64,000 nucleotides of DNA from Allodiplogaster sudhausi (lineage: Eukaryota; Nematoda; Chromadorea; Rhabditida; Diplogasteridae). The DNA is taken from NCBI GenBank assembly GCA_945643635.1, contig CALZFC010000268.1, forward strand, positions 532,501 through 596,500, given 5' to 3'. This document shows, one piece after another, positions 11,525 through 24,230 of this stretch (position 1 is its first letter; every line of letters starts with the position of its first letter). Under the pieces are notes generated by a model. That model had not been told where the DNA came from, did no database searches, and saw only the letters and a list, made by a program, of their open reading frames with translations. Both the position numbers and the translations under genes were made by a program.

Positions 11525-12456
11525 TCAGTGCTGATTCTGGATCTGGTTCTCGTTCTCCTTCTCTTTCTCCTTCTCCTTCTCTTTCTCCTTCTCCTTCTCT
11601 TTCTCCTTCTCCTTCTCTTTCTCCTTCTCCTTCTCTTTCTCCTTCTCCTTCTCTTTCTCCTTCTCCTTCTCTTTCTCCTTCTCCTTCTCTTCCTCTCCAA
11701 TGGCCTTCTTCAATTCCTTCGCTCGCTCCTCCAGAGTCAGCACGACCAAGTCCAACATCTCCTTCCCAGTCTTCATCGCCTCCTTGCCCTTTTTGAGCTT
11801 CTCCAACTCCTTTTCCATCTTTTCCTTTAACTTCTTCATCTTCTCCACTTCAGCTCCCAGACCGTCCAGATCCTTTCTCAGGGCTTCCTTTTCATCTTTC
11901 TTCCTTCTCACGTACAACTGGAGCTGCAAGAAGGTTGTTCTGTGTAAAACTACCTCAAAGGAATTTTATGTAAAAACCTTATCCGCCTCGACCGCCAGCC
12001 TGTCGCGCTCCTTCCTGGCCCGCTTGGCAGCTTCTTTCTCGCGCCAAGCGTTCTCGGCCACACGCTTGGCTGCCGCTCTGAAACAACAACAAAAAAGATT
12101 CTTATGATTAAATGACTTGTTTTCCTAAAAGAAATAACGATAAAATATATTTCAAACCTCTTGTTATTGTTGTTGTTGTTGTTGTTGATGCGGCGGTTGC
12201 TGGGCTGTTCCTGCTTGTTGCCGCCGCCGCCGAGAGAGTTGATGCTGCCGCCGCCGCCGAGAGAGTTGCTGCTGCCACCGCCGCCACCAGAGTTCCTGCT
12301 GCTGCTGCCACCGCCTCCGTTGATGTTGCTGCTGTCGCTGCCACCACCAGCGTGGTACACGAAGATGTTCGGAGGAAGCTGCGGCTGGAGCGGAGGAGAC
12401 AGCATTGGGTGTGGCTCTTGCATCATCCGTGCGAGCGCTGATGCGAACGAGTTCAT
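11525..12456 (-). CDS. Low-complexity coiled-coil protein, complete
   Basis: Three exons join in frame: 12456-12158, 12077-11978 and 11923-11525 (265 residues, TGA stop). Both introns are short (80 and 54 bp) with GT-AG ends. Exon 1 starts MNSFASALARMMQEPHPMLS, followed by a Pro-rich stretch, Gly/Ser/Asn-rich repeats and a poly-Asn run. Exon 2 is an Ala/Arg/Lys-rich helix (AAAKRVAENAWREKEAAKRA). Exon 3 is a long charged coiled coil ending in an EK-repeat tail. The acceptor TTTTTCAG sits 1 nt before the ATG. I do not recognise the family. A disordered N terminus plus basic and coiled-coil segments would suit a scaffold or RNA-associated protein, but that is inference. No lesion is visible. Confidence 0.8.
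11549..11690 (-). repeat. 18-bp minisatellite inside coding exon
   Basis: An 18-bp unit (ctttctccttctccttct on the plus strand) repeats about eight times. On the coding strand it gives (EKEKEK)n, the acidic/basic tail of the coiled-coil protein. The unit is a multiple of three, so length changes keep the reading frame. Confidence 0.9.
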
Positions 12457-12459
12457 CCT

Positions 12460-13374
12460 GAAAAATAAGGCAGACAAACAAATAATTAGCCCACAATAGC
12501 AATCACGGATGACAATGGTGTCCGTTCAAGGATGTTTCCTCAATCAATCAATAACTGCCATATTTTTGAATTTTGAGGTTTCATGACACGAATTCTTTCA
12601 TACTGTAGCTTTTCTCTAAGTGTCGCATTTGCACTGCGCTAACTCTCCGTGCATTCTATACTAGCGAATCCACGTTTTTTCCCTTTTTTCTTGTATTCAA
12701 TCTCATGTCGATGCCCACTAAGCTGTCCTTCCATGTGCTAAATCTATTTCTGATTGACTAACATTTACGTTTTAGACTGTTATTGTATTATTTCTTACAC
12801 TTTTAACGTTTGTAAGACACAAATAAAGAAAGTTTCATGAATGCGCCTCATTCGCAGTGGAAATCATGGCCTAGTGACATTTAAGAAAGCAAATGGTGCA
12901 ATTCGCAAAAAGAATCCTATTAATAAGCATTTTCGCACCAAAAAAAAGATCCTTTCGAAAGGCTTTTTAATAAGCATTGCACAATCCTGTTAATAAGCTT
13001 ATTTTCATTTACTGAGTTTCTTGCATGTCGCAGCCAGGTATTTGTTGATGTACATTTCTTGCAAAGCGTTTGCCTGAGGAAGAAAAAATCGCCTATAAAG
13101 TTTCAGACGTTTCTAACAAAAGCATTGATGTAGCTTCTCAGACAATTACAAAAAGATAGAAGATCGCTTCTGGAGCATATAATAAAAATAAATCACTATA
13201 AATCGCGGGTGCAACAAGCTAAAGAGAGAAATGTGAATGCCCTAACCCCGCTCTTCTCCAATTTCTCTAAGATAGTAGAATTTGGAGAAGACCGTCTGAC
13301 TGAAATTTTAACCCAGGTAAAAAGACTATATTTAGAGTTAAGGGTAAATGAAGCAAAGAGTTGAAAGTACATAC
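12460..13374. other. Gap between two minus-strand genes
   Basis: AT-rich sequence without a supported exon. It should hold the promoter or leader of the coiled-coil gene. If the DCAF1 N-terminal piece at 13.4-16 kb ever continued, the next exon would be expected here, but none is recognisable. Confidence 0.5.
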
Positions 13375-15946
13375 CACAGGCGGAATTGCCGGCACATATG
13401 CAGTCTGCTTTCTATTCCTTTCGTTCCTCAGTACCTCGAGTCGTTCGATGGCCACGGCAAGAAACTTGTCATTGTCATCGCTGAAAGATTGAGTTGTCAT
13501 TTCAGATGAACGGGTGTGTTAAAGGGAGTTGACTATAAAAAAACACTTTCAGAGTTTATATGAGAAAAAGACAAGAAGGCGAGATTAACAGTAAAGGTAA
13601 GACGAAAGGCACGCTAAACATACGGAAACCTGCACTGGACATCTGTTCTCTTCAACGTCACGGACAGCAGAGCGATCGCAATCTCCTTCAGCTCCGCACT
13701 GCTCCCCAGGGCCAAGCGAAAAAGCGCCTTCATGACTTCGTCGTTGTTGTCCTGGAAATTGTAAAATAATAATACAACGCTAAAAATAAATATGCATTAA
13801 AAAAAGAGATGTGAGCTTACTCCGAACACGTCGGTCGGCTCCAAGGACGGAAGGGCGTACAGGAGGAATTTCAACGTAGTCGCGACGAGTCGTGTGTCAT
13901 GCGTTCTCAGAGAGGAGTATACAACCTATCAATTAAAAAGGGAAAACTCTTTAAACCGATTAGCCGGTGCTATCCAAATCGGAAATGGGAAAATTTTATT
14001 TATTTTTCCAATCGACCCCAAATTGCGCACAACGGGTCGAGCAAGTTAGAATTACGAGTAGAGGACAATGTACTCGTAATTCTAACTTGCCCGACCCCAT
14101 GTACATATAAGCTTGCAATCAGACGGGAAGATAACAAACGGCAAATCCGGTTCATCAGTTTCTTTCTATTCCATTTCTTCCATTTCTTTTAGGAAATTCT
14201 TATACTTTTGTAATTCAGATACTGGTTACTGATTTTAGAGCCGCTCCCCGCGCTGCCCATAAAGAAGATAAAAGTGCTGATCATGGGCACGAGACAAATG
14301 GATGTCTCTCTGCTCGACTTCTGGCTCTCGACGTTGTTATATTTCGTATTATTTTTATAACCCTTGTAGATAAACTTGTCTCTAACAATTGGGGTTGTTG
14401 GGAACTCTACTGGGTTTAAGGCCAATGTGAATATAATTTTCATTTTGTTTTATTTTGCCATTTGTAGAAGTTACAGTACTTTTACTTATATTTTGTTAAT
14501 CATTTTAGCAAAACTTTTATCCTCATATATTCTAATTCTAGTTCAATACAGATTTCTCGTGCATTTGCACTCCTCTCTCTTTCTCGCTCTCACGATCAGG
14601 AGAAAGAAGATTCACATGCAACTAGAGCTGGTGACGTTTTACAATTTGCGGCGGGTCGAGGAGCACTAAAACAAACTCATGTCAGGCGCCGTGAAGGGCT
14701 ATCAGTGGAAGTGGAACATGAACTCTGTGAACTTGCTGTAGAGATGCACGCGGCCCGTGCCGGACGACCCAAATTTCTAAAGCCCTCTAGGCCAGAGCAC
14801 GTTATTGATTGGGCACGTTATTTGCAACCTATTTAGTGAACATGCTCCTGACCGACTGAATTCATATTGATAATAAATAATATTGCAATTAATTAGTAGT
14901 ATTCCGCTTCGGAAAGAAATAAATGAGAAGCCTTGTGAACGGGAAGCGAAAAGAAAAAAGTTTTCACCAAAAAAAGACTAATTAAAAAATGGAATCTGAC
15001 ATTTAAAAAAAATCGGGCAGCCCGGGCCCGAAATTCAAGGGCCCTGAAACTGCTGGTCGGTAAACAAAAATGGGGCCAGCGTGCATCTCTTTGCATGAGT
15101 TGTGGCGCGAAACTGAAACACGATACCCATTCATTTAAGCTAGCCGCAATCTCCCTCTCAGACTCACTCTATCTCTTATTCTCCTCATTTATGATTTTTT
15201 TTTGTATTATTTATTGGGTTTGCAAGTAGTAAATACGCTATTTTCCAAAAGAAATAAACTTTAGTATCATTCGAAACTTTGTGGATCGTCTTTACGCGTG
15301 GAGAGTGATGCACTGACAAACCACTAGATCGAAGATTTGCGAATTTTTTTTACTTTAAAGTGCACTTACTTTGTTTAGGTGCATAATATTACAAAATAAT
15401 CGTGATATTCGTGTTCTCCATGTCCGAGAACACCCTGTGCACAATTTGAAAAAAATGTGTCATTGCACCATTCTTCACCGCTTTCGCAAAATATCATTAA
15501 CCAACCTCGCCGAGGGCCTTCTTGTGATTCTGAAGGCTGAGGATAATCATGCGGTAATCGTTGTAGGGTTGGAGATTCTCGTTAATTTCTTGTGGGTGCA
15601 CTTCGTAGCCCAACAAGAGAGATCGCTCCATCAAACTGGTCATACTGCAAGAGCCCGAAGATTGAAATTGATTTGAAAATGGGATCTGAGTTTCATTTCT
15701 TGAAAATGTTTGCGTTGACGCTTATGGTACTTTTAAAAGTGAAGATAAATAATGTTTGAAATAATTACTTTATTAAAAGACGTAAACAAGATAGATAGGC
15801 GAAAAAATAGACTAAACTAACTTTGCCAAGGATTCATGCACATTCACGAACTGCTTATCTTTCCTATCAATGAGGAAGAGGAGGTTTTCAACAAAAGTCA
15901 CCGAAAACGCAGTGCGCATGGTCGAAGAGCTCGGCAGATCTCCCAT
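13375..15946 (-). CDS. DCAF1: DCAF1 N-terminal armadillo-like region, intact but partial
   Basis: Six exons join in frame: 15946-15822, 15644-15506, 15434-15393 (less certain), 13925-13821, 13751-13630 and 13480-13375 (213 codons, no stop). From the start MGDLPSSSTMRTAF they give MTSLMERSLLLGYEVHPQEI, NDYRMIILSLQNHKKALGE, LVATTLKFLLYALPSLEPTD, VMKALFRLALGSSAELKEIA and DDNDKFLAVAIERLEVLRNE. These line up in order with the human DCAF1/VprBP N terminus (LTRMSQLIEKE..., CMLGHLLRILF, LNTAACRLLLDIMPGLE, IVENLFKWAREAD, DENSQLVAIVLRRLREL). DCAF1 is the substrate receptor of the CUL4-DDB1 E3 ubiquitin ligase. The continuation (LisH and WD40 parts) is not found at lower coordinates, where an unrelated gene starts. 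An acceptor lies 8 nt before the ATG. It is either a truncated paralogue or the 5' end of a gene broken by rearrangement. Confidence 0.72.
14034..14097. repeat. Inverted repeat (hairpin) in DCAF1 intron
   Basis: The arms gggtcgagcaagttagaatt...acgagta and tactcgt...aattctaacttgcccgaccc flank a 10-nt loop. They are about 27 nt long with one mismatch. It may be the remnant of a foldback insertion. Confidence 0.8.
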
Positions 15947-16176
15947 CTTTCGCCTGAAAAAAAGGAAGTAACTCTAATACTCAACATTAGGTCTATATTA
16001 TCTTTTTTGTGTACTTTTAATTTTACGATTTTATTAAAATGGCGAGCATGGTGTTGACAAATCATCACAAAATAAATCCCTAAAACAACGAACTAAATTG
16101 TGTGATCGATGAAGACTACATGACGACAGAAAATATTGATCTCTTTGCGAGCGGGAAATATAAGGCATGTACTATT

Positions 16177-16180
<4 letters not shown>

Positions 16181-16221
<41 letters not shown>
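16181..16221. repeat. (TA)n microsatellite
   Basis: About 20 uninterrupted TA units. Confidence 0.95.
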
Positions 16222-16228
<7 letters not shown>

Positions 16229-16509
16229 AAGAATCAATATTCCAAATTCGCCAAACCCTGATTCCGACTAATCGTCATTCCATTGCTGATGTGAGTCAAT
16301 TTCATATTTTTCATAACTTTCCTCTATCCACATCCATTTCAGATGCTCAGGAGAATGGTAAACATATCCATTTCTTAGCAGATGCAACTGTTTCTTTCGA
16401 GAAGCTGCGGGACAAGAGTTAGGATGAACGGAAGGAGGATTGTGGATAGTCCGTCCAGGAGAGATGACAGAAATAGAGTAGGAAAGAGAGAGAAAGGACT
16501 GAAAGAAGA

Positions 16510-17280
16510 ATGCTTGCGCTTCAGAGGGAGAGAGAGATAGAGAGAGAGAGACAGAGAGATAGATAGATAAAGAATGGGAGAGAGCTAGAAATAGAGAGAG
16601 AAGGAGAGAGAGAGAGAGATAGTGAGAGCAAGGGAGAGAGAGATACATAGAAAGAGAAGAAATCAGAAACAAAGCTTCAAACAACGACTTTGATTGCCTG
16701 AAAAGAGTTGGAGAGTAGATTCGGAATAGCAGAAACCGAGAAACGAGATGATAAAAAGTGAGGCATGTTTTCTATTCTTCAGTTCGTGCACAATTTGACA
16801 AGTTTTATCTTTTCAGGCCGATTGAGACAGAGAGAGGGAGAGAGAGATATTGTGTGTGTGAGTGATGGAGAGCGAGAGAGATTGTTAGAGAAAGAGAGCG
16901 AGAGAGAGAAGGGGAGTTTTCGGGTGATACATATGTATGTATGTAAATTCATGTCGTCAGGCAGTGAAACCACCAATCAACATCTTCAGAAAATGCTCAT
17001 ATAGCCTGGAGAGCGGAGCGTGTGGTTACCAATTGATATCGTATGCATGAATGCTGTGCTCAAGATAGCGGAAAAGGACAGTTGGGGCGGGGGTTGCGCG
17101 GCTTCAGTGAGAGAGAAAGAGAGAGAGAAATAGAGAGAGAGAGAGAGAGAGTGAGAAAGAGACAGAAAGAGAGAGAGAGGTGGAGAGAGAGAAACAGTTA
17201 AAGAGACATAAAGAGACAGAGAGAAAAAGAGAGAGACAGAGAGGGAAAGACAGAGAGAGAGAGAGAGAGAGTGAGATAGC
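16510..17280. repeat. GA-rich microsatellite clusters
   Basis: Three GA-rich runs (about 16520-16650, 16826-16912 and 17108-17276) are separated by unique-looking spacers. A related spacer ('aaattcatgtcgtc.gg.a.tgaa.ccaccaat') recurs near 19700, again next to GA runs. This indicates a dispersed repeat that carries its own microsatellite. Confidence 0.75.
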
Positions 17281-17589
17281 TTAGGTCTTCTCACTATTTG
17301 GATTATTCAAATTTCTTAGTACTATGGAAATTTCGAAGATTTTATTGGACTTCTGCCTCTTAAGGGTAGTGTTTTTCTTCTTGACTGTTGGAAGGGTAGT
17401 TTTTTCTAATTGAAATTTAGTACTAAGATCTGGTGTCCGAGACGGAAGCCAAATATCACTTTATATTCATTCACGCCTCAAAGCGCGAAGAAAAGACATA
17501 AGTTTTTTTTAGACATTGAAAAGTCATTAAAAAATTTTCTACGCCAACAATAGGGTTACATTACACGGTGCTACACTTTATTTCTTTAA

Positions 17590-18006
17590 AGGAGCTGTAT
17601 CATGGAGATTACAATGTTGCTGAATTTTTTGTTAATACTACCCGGTCCAACTAGAAACATCGATAGGAAAAGTTAGTTTGCGTCCTGAAGGGGCCCTGAG
17701 GAGAAAAAAACACTTTTTCCCCACGCCGTACTGTAGAATTTAAGGAGTGACGTCATCACTCCTTGCCTATTTTCTCCGCATGTACACACACATTCTACCA
17801 GAAAGAATGTGAAAACTAGGTGCGAAGCGGCAAGCCACCTTGAGATTCGAGCGAAGAGAAGAGACGCAGAGAGAAAAAGGCTCACAAAGTCTAGTTTGTT
17901 GTGATGGATACTGTGCTAGCATACCGCCAAAACTTTTTGCAATATCATGCGCGAATTCAAACGTTAGTTCTGCACAAGCGGCTTTTAAACTCCATGGAGA
18001 GTTCCT
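17590..18006. mobile_element. TTAA-flanked MITE, 417 bp
   Basis: TTAA at 17586-17589 and 18007-18010 flank an element that starts aggagctgtatcatggag and ends ctccatggagagttcct (inverted ends). It is close to the 416-bp element at 57412-57827 over its whole length. It has no coding capacity. TTAA target sites are typical of piggyBac-superfamily elements. Confidence 0.88.
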
Positions 18007-18119
18007 TTAAGTAAGGCTTGCGCCATAAATAGGTTTTATGAGAATTCAAAAAAAAACCTGATACTAAATTTTTGACTTCAACCCTGGGGCCATAAAGGGC
18101 CCTAATACTAACTTTTATT

Positions 18120-18310
18120 TCCTGAGTAAGTCCCCAAAATATGCAAGTTTATGCAAATTAGGTCATCAAAATTCTTCCCCAGACTCTCCTCTACATGTCT
18201 CTCAAATAGGCAAATGTATGCAAATTAGGTAGACAATATTATTCCCAGACACTCCTGAGTAAGTCTCCCCAATATGAAAATTTATGCAAATTAGGTGGGT
18301 AATTGAGTCA
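18120..18310. repeat. Degenerate tandem repeat of about 60-65 bp, three units
   Basis: The phrase 'tatgcaaattaggt' recurs three times (about 18147, 18218 and 18284). Each is preceded by an 'aagtc.c.caa.atg' segment and followed by 'cc.agac.ctcct'. The units are diverged, so this is an old array. Confidence 0.7.
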
Positions 18311-19989
18311 CCCAAAGGGTGAGGTACAACTTTAATCTAGGGGCCCTAGCTGCTAGGAGAGCCATAGAGGGCACTTCTCTCTTGTAAGGGCCCGGACTTG
18401 GATCAATTTGAGCGTCAAGCAAAAAGTTGAACAAACGGGGTCTGTATATCGGAACCCAGGGGTCGTACAGACCCTTACGTTAGCATTATACTTGAAGCCG
18501 ACAGTTGGAACCATCACTTTCTGTTTCGCATTTATCTTCATCCAATTTGTTATTTCATTAATTTTTCTATCTTTTTCCTTTTCTTTCTCTACCTAACTTT
18601 CTTTCACATACGGTGTAATGAAGCTCACCGGCTTCTTCTTTGTCGTTCGGGTGTGAAGATGACTGGGAACTGGTGAACAAAAATGCTTTTATCAAGCAAC
18701 TGGCCGGAAGGCAACAAGGAATAATACGAGGAAGGGGAAAGTAACCGCTCCCAAGGAGCGCAACCAAGCAGACTGACTTGAAATGTCAAGAAAATGATCA
18801 CGTTAATGATGTGATTTAAGCCGCACTAGGGTAGGTCAGCATAGTGCAAGGGCAAAGGAAAGGATGAGAAGGGGAATTTACATGACAACGCTCTGTCTCT
18901 ATCTTTGTCTCTCTCTCTTTGTAGCTCTCTCTCTCTGTCTACCTGCCCTTGCAATGAACAACATGGTCTGTGAACAAGATGCGTACCCAAATGGTTTCTG
19001 CCCGCGTGCCCGCTACTTAGAACTGTAGCAGCTGGAACAGCTTATTATATACATATTATTTACAATTATTCGTGATCATTAGTGATCTTTTTTCACTACT
19101 GTCGTGATCTATTTTTAGTCATTCAGCCAGAATAAAATTTCCCTCTTTTTCAATCTGTCCTCCATCTGTTACCTTTTCCTGCTTTATTTAAATTTTGATG
19201 AATCTTTTCTTTAGAAAGAAATGGATAATGCTTACCATTTTTTGTAATGTGAAGAATAAAGTCTAAGTCTCTCTCTCTCGTTCTCTCTCACTATCTCGCT
19301 ACCTCTCTTTCTCTCTTTCACTCTGTCTCCCTCTCTTTATCACTGTCTGTCTTTCTTCTCTCCCTCTCTCCATATCTATATCAACCTGTTTCCTACTGTC
19401 CCAGCCTGATTCTTGCATTTTTTCCTTCATATCTTCCAATCCATATCTTTTAGCACGTAATTTTACTAATTCTTATTACGACCGCTTTAATACACATTGC
19501 ATTATTTGTTTAAGGACTCAAGATAGAGGAAAGGGAAAGTGGGAGGGAGGGGGCGGTTGGGCGGCCCCAGTGAGAGAGAAAGAGAGAGAGAGACAGAAAA
19601 AAAGAGATCGAGAGAGAAAGAGATAAAGAGACTGAAGAGAGAGAGAGAGAGAGAGAGTGCAAAAGAGACAGAACAGAGAGAAGGGGTATCTTCGGTAGAT
19701 AAATTCATGTCGTCGGGAAATGAAGCCACCAATCCACATTTTCAGAAAATCATCAGACAGACCGGAGGGCGGAGCTTATGGTTACCAATGGCCATCGTAT
19801 GCATGGGTACTGTTCTCAATGAGATAAGAAAGAAACGAGTGGGGTCGGGTTGCGAGTATGCCTTAGTAACAAAGAGCGAGAAAGAGGCAGCGAGAGAAAA
19901 AGAGAGTCGAGCGGTGTAAAAAGGAGAAATGCTGTAGCGTCTTGGCTCAGCATTAGAGTATTGTTTTTGATACAGATTTCTCGCTTATT

Positions 19990-20007
19990 CTCTCTCTTTC
20001 TCTTTTT

Positions 20008-20045
<38 letters not shown>

Positions 20046-20076
20046 AAAGGAGCAACGCATTGTGCAATCGATTGTT

Positions 20077-20116
<40 letters not shown>
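19990..20116. repeat. CT tract, short spacer, GA tract (hairpin-like)
   Basis: A CT run (about 20011-20045) is followed by a spacer with 'gcaatcgattgttaagagaa' and then a GA run (20079-20116). The two runs are complementary. The spacer recurs in either orientation at 54.1, 58.0 and 60.5 kb, so the whole module is a dispersed repeat. Confidence 0.75.
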
Positions 20117-20118
<2 letters not shown>

Positions 20119-21059
20119 GGGAGCCTTAGGCACTTCGGAGAAAATGCTCAGAAGAAACCTCGGAATTCTAATCGGAGTAGGATGACTGAAAAGACGAGAG
20201 ATAGTAAGCAGAAATCCCAGACTGAATGAGCAGCCGAAAGCATCTACATACATGAAGTAGATCACCCGATTAAGCAGAACATTGCCTTTCTTTAGACCTG
20301 GAACGACAGATGGATTCTAGAGAGCGAGATCATCTTCTGACTAAATGCTAGTCGAGAATATTGATACAGCACAACTCTGTTTGTGCTATTTCAATATGCA
20401 AATAAGTTCGGAGGATTCGATCATAAGGTAGACAAATAAACCAATGGTAAGGTACCTGGAGGCACTCAGTCTTTCCTCTTTCTTTTTTCGCATTCCAAGA
20501 AGAAGCTCTATGGCTGCGCTCACATAAGTTCTATGATATGCACGAAATTGCATGATGTTATCTTATGAGTAACGAACAACAGGTAATAAGTACATACATA
20601 GCAACTGCAGAGCACGCGGAAATGCAGCCATTCTTACATGTCAAATCAGCGATTCATCTTCAAATTCTTCTCTGTCTCTTTTTCGGTCTCTTCTTCTCAC
20701 CACTCTCTCTCTCTCTCTACTTCTCTCTTTCTCCTTGACCATTTCTTCCGATTCTCACGAACACTTCTCGCAGGCCTGTCCGACGTGCCTCGAAGAAGAT
20801 CTTTTACTCTCATGTGCACGTGACATTCGTGATCTTTTTTGCTACTGCTGTCGTGATCTATTTTTAGACATTCAGCCTGCGTTAATATTCCCTGTTGTTC
20901 AATCACTGTTACTCTATTTTTTGCATTATTTAAATTTAGATGAAGCTCATTCAATAGAAGGAAAAGGATAAATTTTTTTTACAATTTTTCTGTAATTTGA
21001 TGAAAAGTTCTCCCGTTCTCTCTCACTATGTCGTTCCATCGAGCACTCCTTCTCTCTTC

Positions 21060-21200
21060 CCTTTCTCTCTCTCTCTGTCTTTCTTCTCTCTCTCTATCTC
21101 GCTCTCTCTCTCTTTCTTCTCTCTCTCTCTCTCTTCTTCTCTCTCTCTATCTCTCTATCTCTCTCTCTCTCCGTCTTTCTTCTCTCTCTCTCACTATCCC
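21060..21200. repeat. CT microsatellite
   Basis: CT-rich run with short TTCTT interruptions. No gene is adjacent. Confidence 0.9.
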
Positions 21201-22069
21201 TTTCTACAACAATCCTTTTTCCTATTGTTCCTATGTATATCCCGTTTTTCCCAGCTTCCTTCTGGCATTCTTTGTTTCATATCTTCCATTCCATATCTTC
21301 CTAGCTCCTTATATCTACCACTTAGTATTACTAGTTATTATAATGACCACTTTATTATAAATCACTCTATTTTTATGGACTTGTTGAGCATTTGTTTCTA
21401 TCTCTTTCGCCTTCAGGCTGTCTCCCTCTCCCTCCCCCTCTGTCTCACACTCTTTCTCTCTCTGTGTCTTTGGCAGCATAATCTTTGATGAAGCAAGTGA
21501 TATAGAGTTAGATACATATAGAAGGAAAGGTAGAGATCGAAAAACGAGAAGTAGAAAATAGTTGAGTGGAGCGGAGAGTCGGCGAGTACTGATGAATATG
21601 GTCAACCTCCTTTGTGATTGTGAGGAGGTAGGTTCATGCACAACGCACGAGTGCCCAATTGTTAAGGAGACAGAGAAAAAGAGAGAGAGTTAAAGAGAGA
21701 TAGAATCAGAGAGAGAGAGAGAGAGGCAGGATACGGTGAGAGAGAGATAGAAAGAGAGAGAGAAAGAGAGAGATACTCAATGCGGAGAAAAAAAAGAGAT
21801 TTGTTATGATATCAGTGATGTAAAATAAATGAGATCAGCTCTGTCCGTCAGTCTGTCTCTCTTTCTTGTCTGTCTATCTTTCTTTCGTTCATTCAGGTGA
21901 ATAGTTCTCTAAAAGTCGGTGCATTTTTCTGAATTCACCAGTTTTTTTTTAACAACTAGGCATTCGCAAGGTGAAACCATTGCCAACTAGACTTCATGAA
22001 TGTCCAATGAGCTTTTCATTTTCATGATCAGCGAACTTTGATTTTAATTTAGACAATAGCGCAGTCTCA

Positions 22070-22423
22070 GTGAGAGAGAAAGAGAGAGAGAGAGAAATAC
22101 AAAGAGAGTGAGAAAGAGACAGAAAGAGAGAAAGAGAGAAAGAGAGAATTGGAGAGAGAGAAAGAGTTAAAGAGGCAGAAAGAGACAGAAGTTAGAGAGA
22201 GACAGAGAGGCAAAGATAGAGAGAGTGCGATAGAGACAAAAAGAGAGGGAGACAGAAAGAGATCGAAGAGAGAGAGAGAGAGACAGAGATGGAAAGACAG
22301 AGAGAGAGAGACAGAAGAGAGAGAGAGAGAGAGACAGAGATGGAAAGACAGAGAGAGAGAGAGACAGAGATGGAAAGACAGAGAGAGAGAGAGAGACATA
22401 GATGGAAAGACAGAGAGAGAGAC

Positions 22424-22474
<51 letters not shown>

Positions 22475-22476
22475 AG
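22070..22476. repeat. GA microsatellite with nested 30-40 bp duplications
   Basis: About 400 bp of GA-rich sequence in which 'gacagagatggaaagacaga' recurs four or five times. This shows secondary tandem duplication inside the microsatellite. Open frames over it are artefacts of composition. Confidence 0.9.
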
Positions 22477-24230
22477 GTCTTCCGTCTCTCTTACTAAGAC
22501 GCGCTCGTATTGGTCTCATACTCTTTTATAAGATTCTGAATCAGCTTGTAGACGTAGAAATTAGATAGTTTATCACTTTCAAGGCATGTAACGGCCGCTT
22601 ATCTGTTCGTAACTTTCACATTCCTCGAGGGAACCTTTTTATACGCCGTAATAGTTTTGCAATTCGACTGCTTATTGTTAGTCAATACATGTCAGTTCCG
22701 ACCTCTGAATTACCATATCAGAGTCTTTCTATATTTAGGAAACGTATTCATAGTTTACCGCTTTCAGATATTCTTCGAATTGATTTTATAAATCTTTATT
22801 TTTTATTTTCATACTTTTCTTACTCTTTTAAGCAAGCAGTGCCGAGCGTTTTTAAATAGCTTTATCTTAGCTATACAATTTTTTTTTTAATTTTTCTCTC
22901 TTTCTCTCTCTGCGCATCTGCTTCACCCTGTTCCTCTTGATGTGTGGTGTCAGCACATGCCTCACGTGCTGTAGGGGCTTGGCCCACCCCTCGGGAAGTT
23001 GTTCCTCCGCTCTATTTCCGTCACATGCGAGGTAGTTCAGGGCTGGTAGCCATCCTTCCCCCTCCCCTTTCAGTAAAATGCACTGATAGTTACACTGTAT
23101 TATTTCATTTGAATAGCTGTCACATCTTTTAACGATGCATGAATTACTAAATAAATAAATAATAAAAAAGAAGACTTTCCGAGGCTACCGATCCAATCCT
23201 CATCATTGTCTTCATTTCCTTCCACCGGCGTGCTGTAGCCAGCCAGCTTAGGTTGGGTACGAATAGTTGCTTTGAACGATAGAATTTTAGAAAAGAATCA
23301 ATTCCTGAATTTTGTTGTCTCTCTAAAGTACACACACTCATTCTATCTTCTCAAAAGTACATGAGTTGCTCTTTGCTCAGGCGAAATAGTTCAAACTGGG
23401 ATTTTACTCGCCTTTAAAGGAGGTCCGAGGCGAATAAATAGTTACTTGTTTTTTCACCTTGTTTGGTCTGTTTGGGCTAAAAACTTCGATTTCAAGTGTC
23501 CCGAAGTCACAAAAGATCCTCTACCATGAGAAAATTAAGAGTATTCTCTTCTTTGAATATTTATCTTCCCGCCATTTTCAAAGAAATTTTGGCAGAGCAA
23601 CATCATGGCCGACGGTGAAATTACACTCCTGCTCTTGAAACGCATGCATATGGTGCGTGCAACCAACATTGGCCGAGTTTTGCTTAAGACGTCGGCTCAG
23701 CCAGCTGTGCAAAACACAAGTTTCTGTGGAGAGAGACGAGGGTATTCTTCACACTGTACTTTGTTTTTACCAATCTGTAAAATCTGTCAGGGACTTCGTA
23801 GGAGTCTTTCCCTTATGGTCTCCTTAAAGGTTAGTGCACAAACTTTTCGTCTTCTGCTTCCATCATCTGCTTCTCAAACAACTCACCATCACGAACAGTG
23901 CACACGATGCTTCTCACAATAAGAACATAGCGACTTTAGAGGGCGTAGATATATCAATTTAAAAAATTCCATAAACTATTGCGCACATGCACCGCATTTC
24001 ATAGAATCGGCATTATTGAGTAAAAGAGAGGCGCATTACAGGAGAGGCTGGAGGAGAAATGCAAAGGAAGTATAAATAATAATTAGAGATGGTTACAGAG
24101 GCTCTTCACTTAACTACATATCAACTTAAGTTGCAAGTGTGTATATCACCAATTCAAAACGAGATAAAATGGTAATTGCCACAAAAGTTGATTGTCCCGG
24201 CCATAGCATGAATACCTTCCTTATGCTTCC

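Larger units (their letters stand above)
15950..24230. other. Gene-free repeat block of about 8 kb
   Basis: No exon on either strand could be supported. The block holds GA or CT microsatellites (about 16.5-17.3, 19.27-19.4, 19.57-19.7, 20.0-20.1, 21.06-21.2, 21.67-21.78 and 22.07-22.48 kb), an AT run, a TTAA element and pieces of dispersed repeats. One piece (gatctatttttag...cattcagcc) occurs at both 19.08-19.2 and 20.83-20.95 kb. It separates the DCAF1 N-terminal piece from the DCAF1 C-terminal end. Confidence 0.6.

Noticed and set aside
11413..11700. Arg/Lys-rich frame on the minus strand over the 18-bp repeat
   Set aside because: A shadow of the coiled-coil gene's EK repeat in another frame.
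23605..23922. 105-residue plus-strand frame starting MADGEITLLLLKRMHMVRAT
   Set aside because: No recognisable family, no splice context, no signal peptide, and it lies in repeat-rich DNA. Not enough to call a gene.
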